Source: Desulfobulbaceae bacterium BRH_c16a (GTDB lineage Bacteria > Desulfobacterota > Desulfobulbia > Desulfobulbales > Desulfocapsaceae). Taken from it: a stretch of 59,492 bases of DNA. This document shows, one piece after another, positions 9,324 through 17,994 of this stretch (position 1 is the first letter of the stretch; every line of letters starts with the position of its first letter). The position numbers were made by a program, and so were the translations under genes. The stretch is taken from the NCBI GenBank assembly GCA_000961725.1, contig LADS01000054.1:1-59492 (forward strand), in the 5' to 3' direction. Below the pieces are notes generated by a model that saw only the letters and a list, made by a program, of their open reading frames with translations, had not been told where the DNA came from and did no database searches.

Positions 9324-9707
9324 ATGGGATTGATTCTGGTGCTGGACGATGTTCTCGATGCGGGCAATATGATCAGGCAGATCCTGAAGCGAAAGAACCA
9401 TCAGGTGGAAGTGTTCACCGAGGAAGCCGACGCTTTAGCCTTTGCGGGGACCCACCGGGTCGATCTGGCAATCATCGATATTCGGCTGAAGAAAATGCTC
9501 GGCACTGAAGTTCTGGCGGAGCTGAAGAAAATTTCACCGCAAACCAGGGTGATCATGCTCACCGGCTACCCCACGCTGGAGACGGCGCGGCTCGCTCAGG
9601 AACTGGGCGCTTTCGATTATTGCATCAAACCGATAGACAAGGATGAACTCGAAGAAAAAGTAGCCGAGGCCCTGGCCTGGGTGCAGGGGGCCGACCGGGA
9701 GTCATGA
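9324..9707 (+). CDS. Stand-alone response regulator receiver domain
   Basis: A 127-residue single-domain CheY-like protein with no output domain. The acidic pair D8-D9, phospho-acceptor D52 (in AIIDIRLKK), T80 and K102 (in CIKPID) are all present, so it should be phosphorylatable. GAGGGGAG at 9311-9318 supports ATG 9324. The stop overlaps the start of the PPDK-like gene by ATGA, so translation is coupled. No histidine kinase is adjacent. The receiver probably signals by binding a partner, and the obvious candidates are the two coupled downstream proteins. Its own phosphodonor is unknown. Confidence 0.9.
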   Translation: MGLILVLDDVLDAGNMIRQILKRKNHQVEVFTEEADALAFAGTHRVDLAIIDIRLKKMLGTEVLAELKKISPQTRVIMLTGYPTLETARLAQELGAFDYCIKPIDKDELEEKVAEALAWVQGADRES

Positions 9708-12217
9708 CACTGACGCGGCGGCTTCATTACTGGGCGACGCAGCTGTTTGCCCCGAATCGGCTGCTTACCCGGAAATACACAGCCTTTAAAGAGCTTCTTC
9801 GCCACGACAAGAGAAGCCTTGAGCTGATCAGCGACCTGGAGGATATCCGGCATTCAGGTACTTTGGTGGACACGGCTGCAGTGGCCCGCCTGACCGGGGC
9901 CCTTAGCTGGTCGGTGGGCAGCCTGATCCGCTCCCTGTCATCCATGCATCCCGGTTTTTATCGGGATCTCGAGCAGCGTTTTTTCGAGCTTGAGAAGGCT
10001 CTTTCCGCCACTTTGCCGGCTTTTGATGAAAATCGCGATCCACCCTACACTCTCAGTCTGATCGAAGCCGCCGACAGACCGGCGCTGGCCGGGGGGAAAG
10101 CCCACGCGCTGGGCCGGGTGCTGCAGGCGACGGACCTGCCGCTACCTCGTGGATTCGTCATTACCACCAATGCCTTCAACCTCTTCCTGGCCCATAACGA
10201 CCTGCGCCACCGGCTCGATGAACTGCTCGCCGAGGTGAGGTTCGACGAAGGGGACAAAAGGTTGAGGGAGCTTTCAGGTGAGATGACCGGTTTAATAAGG
10301 CAGGCCGAGGTGCCGGAGGTGCTTGTCGACGATATACGGCAGCGCCTGGCGGAATTGCGTCGATTGCCTTGTTCCGGCCCTTGGGCCTTGCGCAGCAGCG
10401 CAGTAAGCGAGGACGGAGAGAACTCTTTTGCCGGGCAGTATACCAGCATCCTGGGGGTGGATGACGAAGATATTCCGGCAGCGTACATGGATATTATTGC
10501 CGGCAAGTACACGCCGCATGCGATAACGTACCGCGTGCGCTGCGGACTGGCCGACCAGGAGGCCGGAATGGCGGTAATCCTCATGGAAATGATCGAGACA
10601 CGGTTTAGCGGAGTGATGTATTCACGGGATGTAATGCCCGGCGAGCCGTCCTCCGGCTGTCTGGCCGTTTATGCGGTGGCGGGGCAGGGTTCCAGCCTGG
10701 TGGACGGAACTAAAGAACCGTCTGTGTACCGTTTTACCCGTGAAAAACAGGATCGGCCGGCACCGGTCCAGGAAGACTCGGCTGTCCCGGAGGTCAACAG
10801 CCTGGCCCCGGCTACTGCCGCGATGCTTGCCGGATGGGGCATGCGCCTGGAGCAACTGTTCGGATCTCCCCAGGACATCGAATGGTGCGAGGACATGCAG
10901 GGAAGCTGCCGTATCCTCCAATGCCGGCCGTTGCAGATGACGATCGACGACTGTCCTGCAGGTACCGAAGCCCCTGAAGCCCCCGATCCGTCTCGGACAA
11001 TCCTCTTGTCGGGAGGAGTGACCGCCAGTGCCGGAGTCGGCACCGGCGGTATTTTCATCCTGCAAAACGATACACAATTGGCGGATGTTCCGAATGGTGC
11101 GGTGCTCGTCACGGCCACTCTGCCACCGGTCCTGGCGGGGATTCTCGAAAGGCTGCGGGCTGTAGTGGCCGAAGGCGGCAGCCGGGCCAGTCATTTCGCC
11201 TCGGTGGCGAGGGAGTCCGGATTGCCGGTCATCTCGGGCATGCATGGAGCCATGCAGAAGCTTACTGCCGGCAGCATTGTCACCGTCGATGCCGGGCGAA
11301 ATGAAGTGTATTCGGGAACACCGTGGTCAAATGGCCATGAGAAATCCTCCGGTATCGCCTGGAATACCCCGTTCATGAACCGACTGGCGGCGCTGATGGA
11401 ACTGGTCTCCCCCTTGCATCTTCTCGACCCTGCTTCCCCGGAGTTTTCACCCAGATACTGCGGCAGCATGCACGACCTGGTGCGTTTTGCCCATGAAAAA
11501 GGCATGGCGGAGATGTTTTCCCTGGTCGGTCCGAGCGGTCGGGAAATGACCGGGACCCGGCAGCTGGTCGGCGAACTGCCTTTGACCATGAACATTCTTG
11601 ATCTGGGGGGTGGAATTGTCCCTGAGGAATCGCAGAAGAAGGTTGTCGGCCCGGAGCAGATTGCCTCGCCGCTGATGAGAGCCTGCTGGGAGGGACTGAG
11701 CGACCCGCAGGTCACCTGGGATAGAGGTCTTGCCATCCTCGACTGGGAGCAGGCCGATCGCCACAGCGGCGGTATCATGAGCCTTAAGTCGGCGGCGCTT
11801 GGCAGCTATGCCGTTTTAGCCCGGGACTATCTGCACCTGGTGCTGCGGTTTGGGTACCATTTTGCCGTTCTCGATACGCTTGGCGGCGAGGATCCGGAGG
11901 CAAATTACATCGCTTTCCGCTTCAAGGGAGGCGGCGGCCAGTATGAAAACCGGCTTCTCCGGGTTAAACTGATAGAAAGGATTCTGGCCTGGGCGGGTTT
12001 CACGGTCAGGACAAAAGGCGATTTGCTGGACGCCCGATTCGAGCGCCGCCCGGTCGACCAGATCATCAGCCGTCTGACGCTCCTGGGTATCCTGCAGGGC
12101 AAATGCCGGATGCTCGACATGGCCTTGACCGAAGACGGGCAGATCGATACCATGACTGAGTCGTTCAAAGCAATGCTGCAGCACTACGTCGATCCGTCAA
12201 AAAGGAGAGAGCAATGA
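9704..12217 (+). CDS. PEP-synthase/PPDK-like phosphotransferase lacking the PEP/pyruvate barrel
   Basis: An 837-residue protein. After about 115 residues of unassigned helical sequence comes a PPDK_N-type ATP-grasp domain (about 125-415): LAGGKAHALG, LRSSAVSEDGENSFAGQYTS and the terminal DIEWCEDMQG with LQCRPLQ. A phosphohistidine swivel domain follows (about 435-540), with GGSRASHFASVARESGLPVI and candidate histidine H497. The last 290 residues do not resemble the PEP/pyruvate TIM barrel of PpsA or PPDK, so the phosphoryl acceptor is unknown. This arrangement recalls ATP-dependent dikinases acting on small molecules, such as rifampin phosphotransferase, though the domain order differs. It overlaps both neighbours by 4 nt. 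Confidence 0.82.
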   Translation: MTLTRRLHYWATQLFAPNRLLTRKYTAFKELLRHDKRSLELISDLEDIRHSGTLVDTAAVARLTGALSWSVGSLIRSLSSMHPGFYRDLEQRFFELEKALSATLPAFDENRDPPYTLSLIEAADRPALAGGKAHALGRVLQATDLPLPRGFVITTNAFNLFLAHNDLRHRLDELLAEVRFDEGDKRLRELSGEMTGLIRQAEVPEVLVDDIRQRLAELRRLPCSGPWALRSSAVSEDGENSFAGQYTSILGVDDEDIPAAYMDIIAGKYTPHAITYRVRCGLADQEAGMAVILMEMIETRFSGVMYSRDVMPGEPSSGCLAVYAVAGQGSSLVDGTKEPSVYRFTREKQDRPAPVQEDSAVPEVNSLAPATAAMLAGWGMRLEQLFGSPQDIEWCEDMQGSCRILQCRPLQMTIDDCPAGTEAPEAPDPSRTILLSGGVTASAGVGTGGIFILQNDTQLADVPNGAVLVTATLPPVLAGILERLRAVVAEGGSRASHFASVARESGLPVISGMHGAMQKLTAGSIVTVDAGRNEVYSGTPWSNGHEKSSGIAWNTPFMNRLAALMELVSPLHLLDPASPEFSPRYCGSMHDLVRFAHEKGMAEMFSLVGPSGREMTGTRQLVGELPLTMNILDLGGGIVPEESQKKVVGPEQIASPLMRACWEGLSDPQVTWDRGLAILDWEQADRHSGGIMSLKSAALGSYAVLARDYLHLVLRFGYHFAVLDTLGGEDPEANYIAFRFKGGGGQYENRLLRVKLIERILAWAGFTVRTKGDLLDARFERRPVDQIISRLTLLGILQGKCRMLDMALTEDGQIDTMTESFKAMLQHYVDPSKRREQ

Positions 12218-13290
12218 CCGGTACATCCTATCGGGTCGATTGGATAACCGACAATCTGGCGGTGGGACAGGCGCCGATGTCCTACGATGCCCTGGACCGG
12301 ATCCGTGAACTGGGCATCGGCGCAGTCCTCAATCTCTGCGCGGAATTCTGCGATCTGCACTGGATTGAAGCGGACGCCGGTTTTGAAGTTCACTATCTGC
12401 CGATACCCGATGAAGAGGCCCCCGATCTTGCCGAACTGGAGAAGGCTCTGGACTGGCTGGACGAATGTCTCTACCTCGGCAAACGGGTTCTCGTCCATTG
12501 TCGCTTCGGCATCGGCCGGACCGGCACGGTCATCAATGCCTACCTGCTCCGTAAGGGGCTTGGCCATAAGCTGGCCGGCAGGAAGTTGAAAGGACTCAGG
12601 TCTCAGCCGGCTAATTTCAACCAGTGGTGGTTCATCAGAAAATACGGCAAAAAGGAGAAACGGCTTACCATTCGGGAACCCTCCCTGGAGACGCAGCATC
12701 TGGTCGATCTCTTTCCGTTTTTTACCGACTACGAAAAGGTTCTTGCAGACATCGATCGGCGTCTCGGGCTGGCCGAAAGAGAATCCCTGTGCGGCCGCGA
12801 TCACGCGACCTGCTGTCACAACCCGATATTTCTGACTTTTATCGAGACGGTGTATGTCAACCATTTCATCAACAGCACCCTCGGTCGGAAAGTCAGGGGG
12901 GAAGCCATCGACAAAGCCGTACAGGTCACTGGCTGGCTGCGGGAAATGGCCCGACAGGGCATAAGCGATTATAACAGCGAAGACTTCCTGCGGCGCTATC
13001 GTGAGCGCCGGATCCTCTGCCCGCTCAGTGATTCCGGAAAATGCCTGATCTTTGCCAATCGACCGGTAACCTGCCGGCTTTTCGATCTTTCCGACCAAGA
13101 GCGCATCGATATATTGCAACATGTTTCAAACTCCCTGGAGAGCATTTCAGGGAATGTGTATTTTGCTTTAACCTCCAGATTCCTTGGAAAAACTGAATTC
13201 CTTTTTCCTGTCGGTGAAGTTGTTTCGGGCCGCTTTGTGCAGACTTTTTTCCATCATCTCCTGAGGGGCGATTCGGGTGCCGGTCGCTAA
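12214..13290 (+). CDS. Dual-specificity phosphatase fused to a YkgJ-type cysteine-cluster domain
   Basis: A 358-residue two-domain protein. Residues 1-150 form a tyrosine/dual-specificity phosphatase with the CX5R loop HCRFGIGRTG (C96, R102) and a plausible general-acid loop IPD at 64-66. Residues 190-290 carry six cysteines in the order C193, C200-C201, C269, C277, C287, with CPLSDSGKCLIF and NRPVTCRLF. This is the pattern of YkgJ/CxxCxxCC proteins, thought to bind zinc or an iron-sulfur cluster. The start overlaps the PPDK-like stop by ATGA. The context suggests that it reverses a phosphorylation made by its partner, possibly gated by metal or redox state. That role is inference. Confidence 0.85.
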   Translation: MTGTSYRVDWITDNLAVGQAPMSYDALDRIRELGIGAVLNLCAEFCDLHWIEADAGFEVHYLPIPDEEAPDLAELEKALDWLDECLYLGKRVLVHCRFGIGRTGTVINAYLLRKGLGHKLAGRKLKGLRSQPANFNQWWFIRKYGKKEKRLTIREPSLETQHLVDLFPFFTDYEKVLADIDRRLGLAERESLCGRDHATCCHNPIFLTFIETVYVNHFINSTLGRKVRGEAIDKAVQVTGWLREMARQGISDYNSEDFLRRYRERRILCPLSDSGKCLIFANRPVTCRLFDLSDQERIDILQHVSNSLESISGNVYFALTSRFLGKTEFLFPVGEVVSGRFVQTFFHHLLRGDSGAGR

Positions 13291-13424
13291 AGCTTCAGAC
13301 GCGTCGCAGGCACTGGCCGAGTATCAAAACACTTGTAAAATATAGGCGTTGAGGTATTTTAATATACCATTTTTCAGCACATTCTATGACTTCGGCACAA
13401 TAACAGGAGGCAAGGCAACACATT

Positions 13425-14783
13425 ATGTTTGATTTTCTCAGGAGTATGTCGATCAAAGCAAAAATTTTCTGGTTTGTAGTTCCCAGCACCATCTCGTTTG
13501 GTGTCCTTCTGACCTTTCTCGCACTTTTTTTTCTTAATGATTTCAAGAAGCAGTCACTGGATAACTTCACTCAGGCGATTGAGGCTCGACAGTCTTCTGC
13601 AACATCCGGCAGTGACAACAACACATTGATTGCAGAAATGACCGGGAAAGCCGAAGACGTTATCCACAGCATAGCCATCACTTTTATATCTATAGTAGTC
13701 GCCGTAATTATTCTCGCCGCTATCGGCGCCCTGTTTGTCGCCACCCAGATCGCCAGGCCAATCGGCAAGGTGGCAGAAGGCCTTGAAAATATCAGCTCCG
13801 GCGACGCCGATCTGACCCAGCGGCTCCCTGTCACAACCAAGGATGAAACCGGCAAGGTGTCACGGTTCTTCAATGCATTTCTGGAGAAACTGCAAAACAT
13901 AATCAGGAGCCTTCAGGGTGATGCCGATACCCTCGCCGGCGCTGCCAGGTCAATTCATACTCTCATCCAAACCATTCAAGAAAAAACCCAATCCGCCAAA
14001 ACGGATTCGCAGAAGGTATTCAGATCGGCCGGATATCAAAGCAGAGATATGGGCGCAATTTCCTCGGTACTTGAAGAATCGACCGGCAACTTCCACACTA
14101 TTTCCGCATCGGTTGAAGAATTGACCGCAACCGTTGCCGAAATAGCCGGTACTTCAGCCAAGGCTCATGCCAATACCATGGAAACCAGTTCAAGAATGGA
14201 AAAGACCCTCGGGAAGATTTCCGAACTTGGCCAGGCCGCCAATCAGATCGGCAAGGTCACGGAGACGATCGCAGAAATTTCCGACCAGGTCAATCTTCTT
14301 GCTCTCAACGCCACCATCGAAGCGGCCAGGGCGGGAGATGCCGGCAAGGGATTTGCCGTAGTCGCCAACGAAATCAAGGAGCTGGCAAGACAAGTGGCCA
14401 ATGCGGCAACTGAAATTAAGACCCGGATCGAGGAGGTGCAAAACGCCACGAAAACCACGATCGACGAGATCCAGGAGTCGGCGACAATCATCTCGGAAAA
14501 CAGCGACATCGTGGCGACCATCGCCAGCGCCGTGGAGGAGCAGTCTGCGACGGTCAACGAGATTGCCAAGTCCCTGTCCGAAGCCTCTGAAAAACTTGGC
14601 GATTCCAATATTAAAGTATCGCAGGCATCAATCTATGCCGGTGAAATGGCCACAATGTCCAACACCGTGACCGACGCGGTCGTGCAGGTCGAAGAGGCTG
14701 TGCTGGCCATTCTGCAGACCTCGGAGAATCTTCAGCAGATGGCCGGGAAATCCGCCGAGACGACCCGGCAGTTCAAGACGTGA
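13425..14783 (+). CDS. Methyl-accepting chemotaxis protein with a small periplasmic domain
   Basis: A 452-residue chemoreceptor with membrane helices at about 14-37 and 84-107. Only about 45 residues lie between them, too few for a Cache or four-helix ligand domain, so sensing is probably within the membrane or indirect. A HAMP domain (about 107-160) leads to a signalling domain with the hairpin tip EISDQVNLLALNATIEAARA, the contact site for CheA and CheW. No C-terminal CheR/CheB tethering pentapeptide is visible. It begins 134 nt after the phosphatase gene with its own apparent leader. No che genes are in the window. Confidence 0.9.
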   Translation: MFDFLRSMSIKAKIFWFVVPSTISFGVLLTFLALFFLNDFKKQSLDNFTQAIEARQSSATSGSDNNTLIAEMTGKAEDVIHSIAITFISIVVAVIILAAIGALFVATQIARPIGKVAEGLENISSGDADLTQRLPVTTKDETGKVSRFFNAFLEKLQNIIRSLQGDADTLAGAARSIHTLIQTIQEKTQSAKTDSQKVFRSAGYQSRDMGAISSVLEESTGNFHTISASVEELTATVAEIAGTSAKAHANTMETSSRMEKTLGKISELGQAANQIGKVTETIAEISDQVNLLALNATIEAARAGDAGKGFAVVANEIKELARQVANAATEIKTRIEEVQNATKTTIDEIQESATIISENSDIVATIASAVEEQSATVNEIAKSLSEASEKLGDSNIKVSQASIYAGEMATMSNTVTDAVVQVEEAVLAILQTSENLQQMAGKSAETTRQFKT

Positions 14784-14920
14784 TTTTGCCGCCGCTGTTT
14801 CATTTCGGCTGCGCATTGCTGGAAGGTGATTATGTGTTCAGGATATACGGGTATTGATAACTTCCAAGGCTTACAGAACGAAATCCGTTGCTGTTCGTCT
14901 CAACCGGAAAAGGAGATTCC

Positions 14921-15898
14921 ATGACACATGCAATCAGAATACATAGCACCGGCGGCCCCGAGGTTCTTTCCTGGGAACCCTATGACCCGGGAATGCCCGG
15001 CCCCGGAGAGGTCCGGCTGGTCCATGAGGCGATCGGCCTCAATTTTATCGATGTCTATCACCGGAGCGGGTTGTATCCGCTGCCGGCGCTGCCGGCCATT
15101 CCCGGACTCGAAGGGGCGGGGACAGTCGAGACGGTGGGGGAGGGCGTGACGGAGTTCAGCAAAGGAGACCGGGTTGCGTACGCCGGTGTGCCGCCGGGGG
15201 CCTATGCCGAGGTGCGCTGCATCCCGGCCCACCGGCTGGTCAGACTGCCCGAGGCGATCTCCGCCCGGCAAGGTGCGGCCATGATGCTGCAGGGCATGAC
15301 CGCGCGTTATCTGTTGAAGGGCTGCTATCAGGTACAGGCCGGCAGCACCATCCTCATACATGCCGCCGCCGGCGGCGTCGGCTCGCTGGTCTGCCAATGG
15401 GCGAAACACCTTGGCGCGACCATCATCGGCACGGTCGGCAGTAAGGAGAAAGCCGTTCTCGCAAAAGAAAACGGCTGTACTCATACAATCCTCTACCGGG
15501 AGGAAGATTTTGCATCCAGAGTACGGGATATCACAGGCGGGCAGGGCGTCGACGTAGTCTACGACTCCATCGGCCGGTCGACCTTTATGAAATCCCTGGA
15601 CTGCCTGCGGCCGATGGGAGTCATGGTAACATTCGGTCAGTCTTCCGGCCCGCTGGATCCGATCGACATTGGGCTTCTGGCTCAAAAAGGCTCGCTGTTT
15701 CTGACCAGGCCCAGCCTGATGCACTATACGGCGAAACGGGACGATCTGCTTGCCCATGCCCACGATCTTTTTGAGGTCGTCGCCTCGGGAGCCGTGAAGA
15801 TCAAAATCATGCAGGAGTATGCTCTGCGGGATGCGGCAAAGGCACACCGGGATCTTGAAGAGCGCAAAACTCAAGGCAGTTCGATTCTGGTGCCGTAA
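14921..15898 (+). CDS. NADPH:quinone oxidoreductase, zinc-independent MDR family
   Basis: A 325-residue medium-chain reductase that would reduce quinones or enones with NADPH. Conserved features are the N-terminal GLNFIDVYHRSGLYPLP, the IPGLEGAGTVE segment, the dinucleotide-binding turn AAAGGVGSLVCQWAK, and VYDSIGRSTF. The structural and catalytic zinc cysteines of alcohol dehydrogenases are absent, as expected for the QorA group. ATG 14921 is preceded by AAGGAG at 14910-14915; the upstream alternative at 14888 lacks support. It converges on adenine deaminase with 12 nt between the stops, and no shared pathway is obvious. Confidence 0.9.
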   Translation: MTHAIRIHSTGGPEVLSWEPYDPGMPGPGEVRLVHEAIGLNFIDVYHRSGLYPLPALPAIPGLEGAGTVETVGEGVTEFSKGDRVAYAGVPPGAYAEVRCIPAHRLVRLPEAISARQGAAMMLQGMTARYLLKGCYQVQAGSTILIHAAAGGVGSLVCQWAKHLGATIIGTVGSKEKAVLAKENGCTHTILYREEDFASRVRDITGGQGVDVVYDSIGRSTFMKSLDCLRPMGVMVTFGQSSGPLDPIDIGLLAQKGSLFLTRPSLMHYTAKRDDLLAHAHDLFEVVASGAVKIKIMQEYALRDAAKAHRDLEERKTQGSSILVP

Positions 15899-15910
15899 AG
15901 CAGGGCGGCG

Positions 15911-17698
15911 TCAGTCTTCAATCAAGGGGATGATTTTCTGGCGGACTACATCGACCAGACCTTTATCGGAGACGCGCAACTCGGGAATGACAACCAGCGC
16001 CAGCAACGAGAGCTGCATGTTGGGATTCTTGATGGTGCAGCCGCAGGCGCGGAAACCGTTCAGCACAGAGGCGACTTTTCGAGCAACGATATCGACTCGC
16101 TCGTCCGACATAAGTCCGGCGATTGGCAGCTGCACTTCGCCGATGATCTCGCCGTCCCTGATGACTACCTGGCCGCCGCCGATTTCTGCCAGGCGATTGG
16201 CGGCCAGGGCCATACAATCTTCGTCGGTCCCCACCACCAGCAGATGATGGCAGTCATGGGCAACCGTCGAGGCAATGGCGCACTTTTCGGTGAAATCGAA
16301 GCCGCTGACGAGGGCTATCTGCACCTTGCCGGTGCCCTGATGACGATCTATGACCGCGATTTTTGCGACATCCGACGGGTGCTCCGCACTGAGCGATGAG
16401 CGGATTTCTCCAGCCACAACCGGCATTAAAAGCTTCAGGTGGCGGGTGGGAGCCTGGTTCTCGATGATGCCGATCACGTTGACACTCACCATACCGCCAT
16501 TCGGAACCGGGGTTTTGAGGATAAAGTCTTGGGCGGAGAGCTTCTTCGGCAGGTGGACGCTGCGGGTCGCCCAGGCAGGTATATAGTGATGGGCGAGCGG
16601 GATGCACAGCTGCCCTTCGCTGCCGATGACTTCTCCCTGGGCTATGACCGTTCGAGCCTTGAAATGGTCGAGATCGTCGACTATCAGCACATCGGCAAAG
16701 CGACCGGGGGCGAGCATCCCCACATCGCGGCTGACGCCGAAATGGATGGCGGTGTTGAGGGTTGCCATCTGGATCACCTGCATGGGCGGAACGCCTTCGT
16801 CGATGGCGTGGCGGACGGTTCGATCCATGTGGCCCTCGAAGGCTAGTGTCGCGGCATGGGAATCATCGGTACAGAGCAGGAAGTGGCGTGCGTCGAGGCC
16901 ATGGATGGTGACCGCTTTGATTTGTTCGGCGACATCGTGCCAGGCCGAACCGTAACGCACCATGACTTTCATACCCTGCCGGGCGCGGGCGATGGCATCT
17001 TCGAGGCGCGTGCCTTCGTGGTTGTCCTCCGGGCCGCCCGCCGCGTAGCCGTGGAAGGGCAGGCCGAGGTCGAGGCTGGCGTAATGTCCGCCGATAACCT
17101 TGCCCGCGTCCCGGGTGGTACGCATTTCGGAATGCATTTTATCGTCGGTCATGAACACGCCGGGGGAATTCATCATTTCGCCAAGGCCAATGATGCCGGG
17201 CCATCCCATGGCTTCGGCGACATCGGCAGGTTCAATGGACACGCCGGGTGTTTCGAGTCCGGGGGCGCTGGGGACGCAGGAGGGCATCTGCACCCAGACG
17301 TGGACGGGCTGCAAGGTTGCCTCGTCGACCATTAACTTGACGCCTTTCAGCCCGAAGATGTTGGCGATCTCGTGCGGGTCGATGAACATGCCGGTGGTGC
17401 CGTGCGGTGCAACCGCCCGTACAAACTCGGTCAACGTCACCATGCCGCTCTCGACGTGCATGTGCGCGTCCAGCAGTCCCGGTACCAGGAAACGCCCTTC
17501 GGCTTCGATTACCTGGGTATCCATTCCTATGGTGTGGGCGGCATTTTCACCGATGAAGGCTATTCGTCCCAGGGAAATGGCTATGTCGGTTGCCGGGATG
17601 AACTCGCCGGTCTGCACGCACACCCACTGGCCATTGCGTATCACCAGATCAGCCGGTTTACGCCCCATGGCGACATCTACGAGGATTTGCGAAAGCAT
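15911..17698 (-). CDS. ade: Adenine deaminase
   Basis: A 595-residue amidohydrolase that converts adenine to hypoxanthine and ammonia for purine salvage. The metal-binding HxH motif is in PGLLDAHMHVES. It is followed by GTTGMFIDPHEIANIFG, a catalytic glutamate in GLGEMMN, and LLCTDDSH. The C-terminal region carries the small domain typical of bacterial Ade (EIGGGQVVIRDGEI). The length is normal for the family. It is transcribed away from PPDK, with a 296-nt gap between the starts. No purine riboswitch was seen in that gap. Confidence 0.93.
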   Translation of the reverse strand: MLSQILVDVAMGRKPADLVIRNGQWVCVQTGEFIPATDIAISLGRIAFIGENAAHTIGMDTQVIEAEGRFLVPGLLDAHMHVESGMVTLTEFVRAVAPHGTTGMFIDPHEIANIFGLKGVKLMVDEATLQPVHVWVQMPSCVPSAPGLETPGVSIEPADVAEAMGWPGIIGLGEMMNSPGVFMTDDKMHSEMRTTRDAGKVIGGHYASLDLGLPFHGYAAGGPEDNHEGTRLEDAIARARQGMKVMVRYGSAWHDVAEQIKAVTIHGLDARHFLLCTDDSHAATLAFEGHMDRTVRHAIDEGVPPMQVIQMATLNTAIHFGVSRDVGMLAPGRFADVLIVDDLDHFKARTVIAQGEVIGSEGQLCIPLAHHYIPAWATRSVHLPKKLSAQDFILKTPVPNGGMVSVNVIGIIENQAPTRHLKLLMPVVAGEIRSSLSAEHPSDVAKIAVIDRHQGTGKVQIALVSGFDFTEKCAIASTVAHDCHHLLVVGTDEDCMALAANRLAEIGGGQVVIRDGEIIGEVQLPIAGLMSDERVDIVARKVASVLNGFRACGCTIKNPNMQLSLLALVVIPELRVSDKGLVDVVRQKIIPLIED

Positions 17699-17891
17699 TC
17701 GATTCTCCGTTTTTTGATGGATCTCATGAATTGCCCCTCATGCCAGCTGCATTGCCCGATATTTAGCCTATCCTTTTGTTGGATGTCTCGCAAGAGCATG
17801 ATCGACCTGAGAGAAACTCGGAGCGCTGTGCTTTTAATGGTTTTTCCTTGTACACGATATTATAACCACAAGATAATTACATGCGATGAAA

Positions 17892-17920
17892 TTGACAGAG
17901 ATGCAATAAAAGGATAGGAT
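17892..17920 (+). promoter_or_regulatory. Predicted sigma-70 promoter of ppdK
   Basis: A perfect -35 hexamer TTGACA (17892-17897) is separated by 17 nt from TAGGAT (17915-17920), a four-of-six match to the -10 consensus. Transcription would start near 17927 and leave a leader of about 70 nt before ppdK. The rest of the gap from 17699 to 17994 shows no clear operator or riboswitch. Confidence 0.5.
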
Positions 17921-17994
17921 GAAATTGTCGTCAACTGGCAAGGATGCGGTAAATGACATGGGTTCCCTGACAACAACATTCGGGAGGTTGAGCC

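Noticed and set aside
12184..13122. Minus-strand open frame (312 aa) opposite the phosphatase gene
   Set aside because: The plus strand carries a complete CX5R site and cysteine cluster; this frame has neither order nor motifs.
17699..17994. Purine riboswitch between adenine deaminase and PPDK
   Set aside because: The three-way junction core and its conserved loop residues were not found on either strand.
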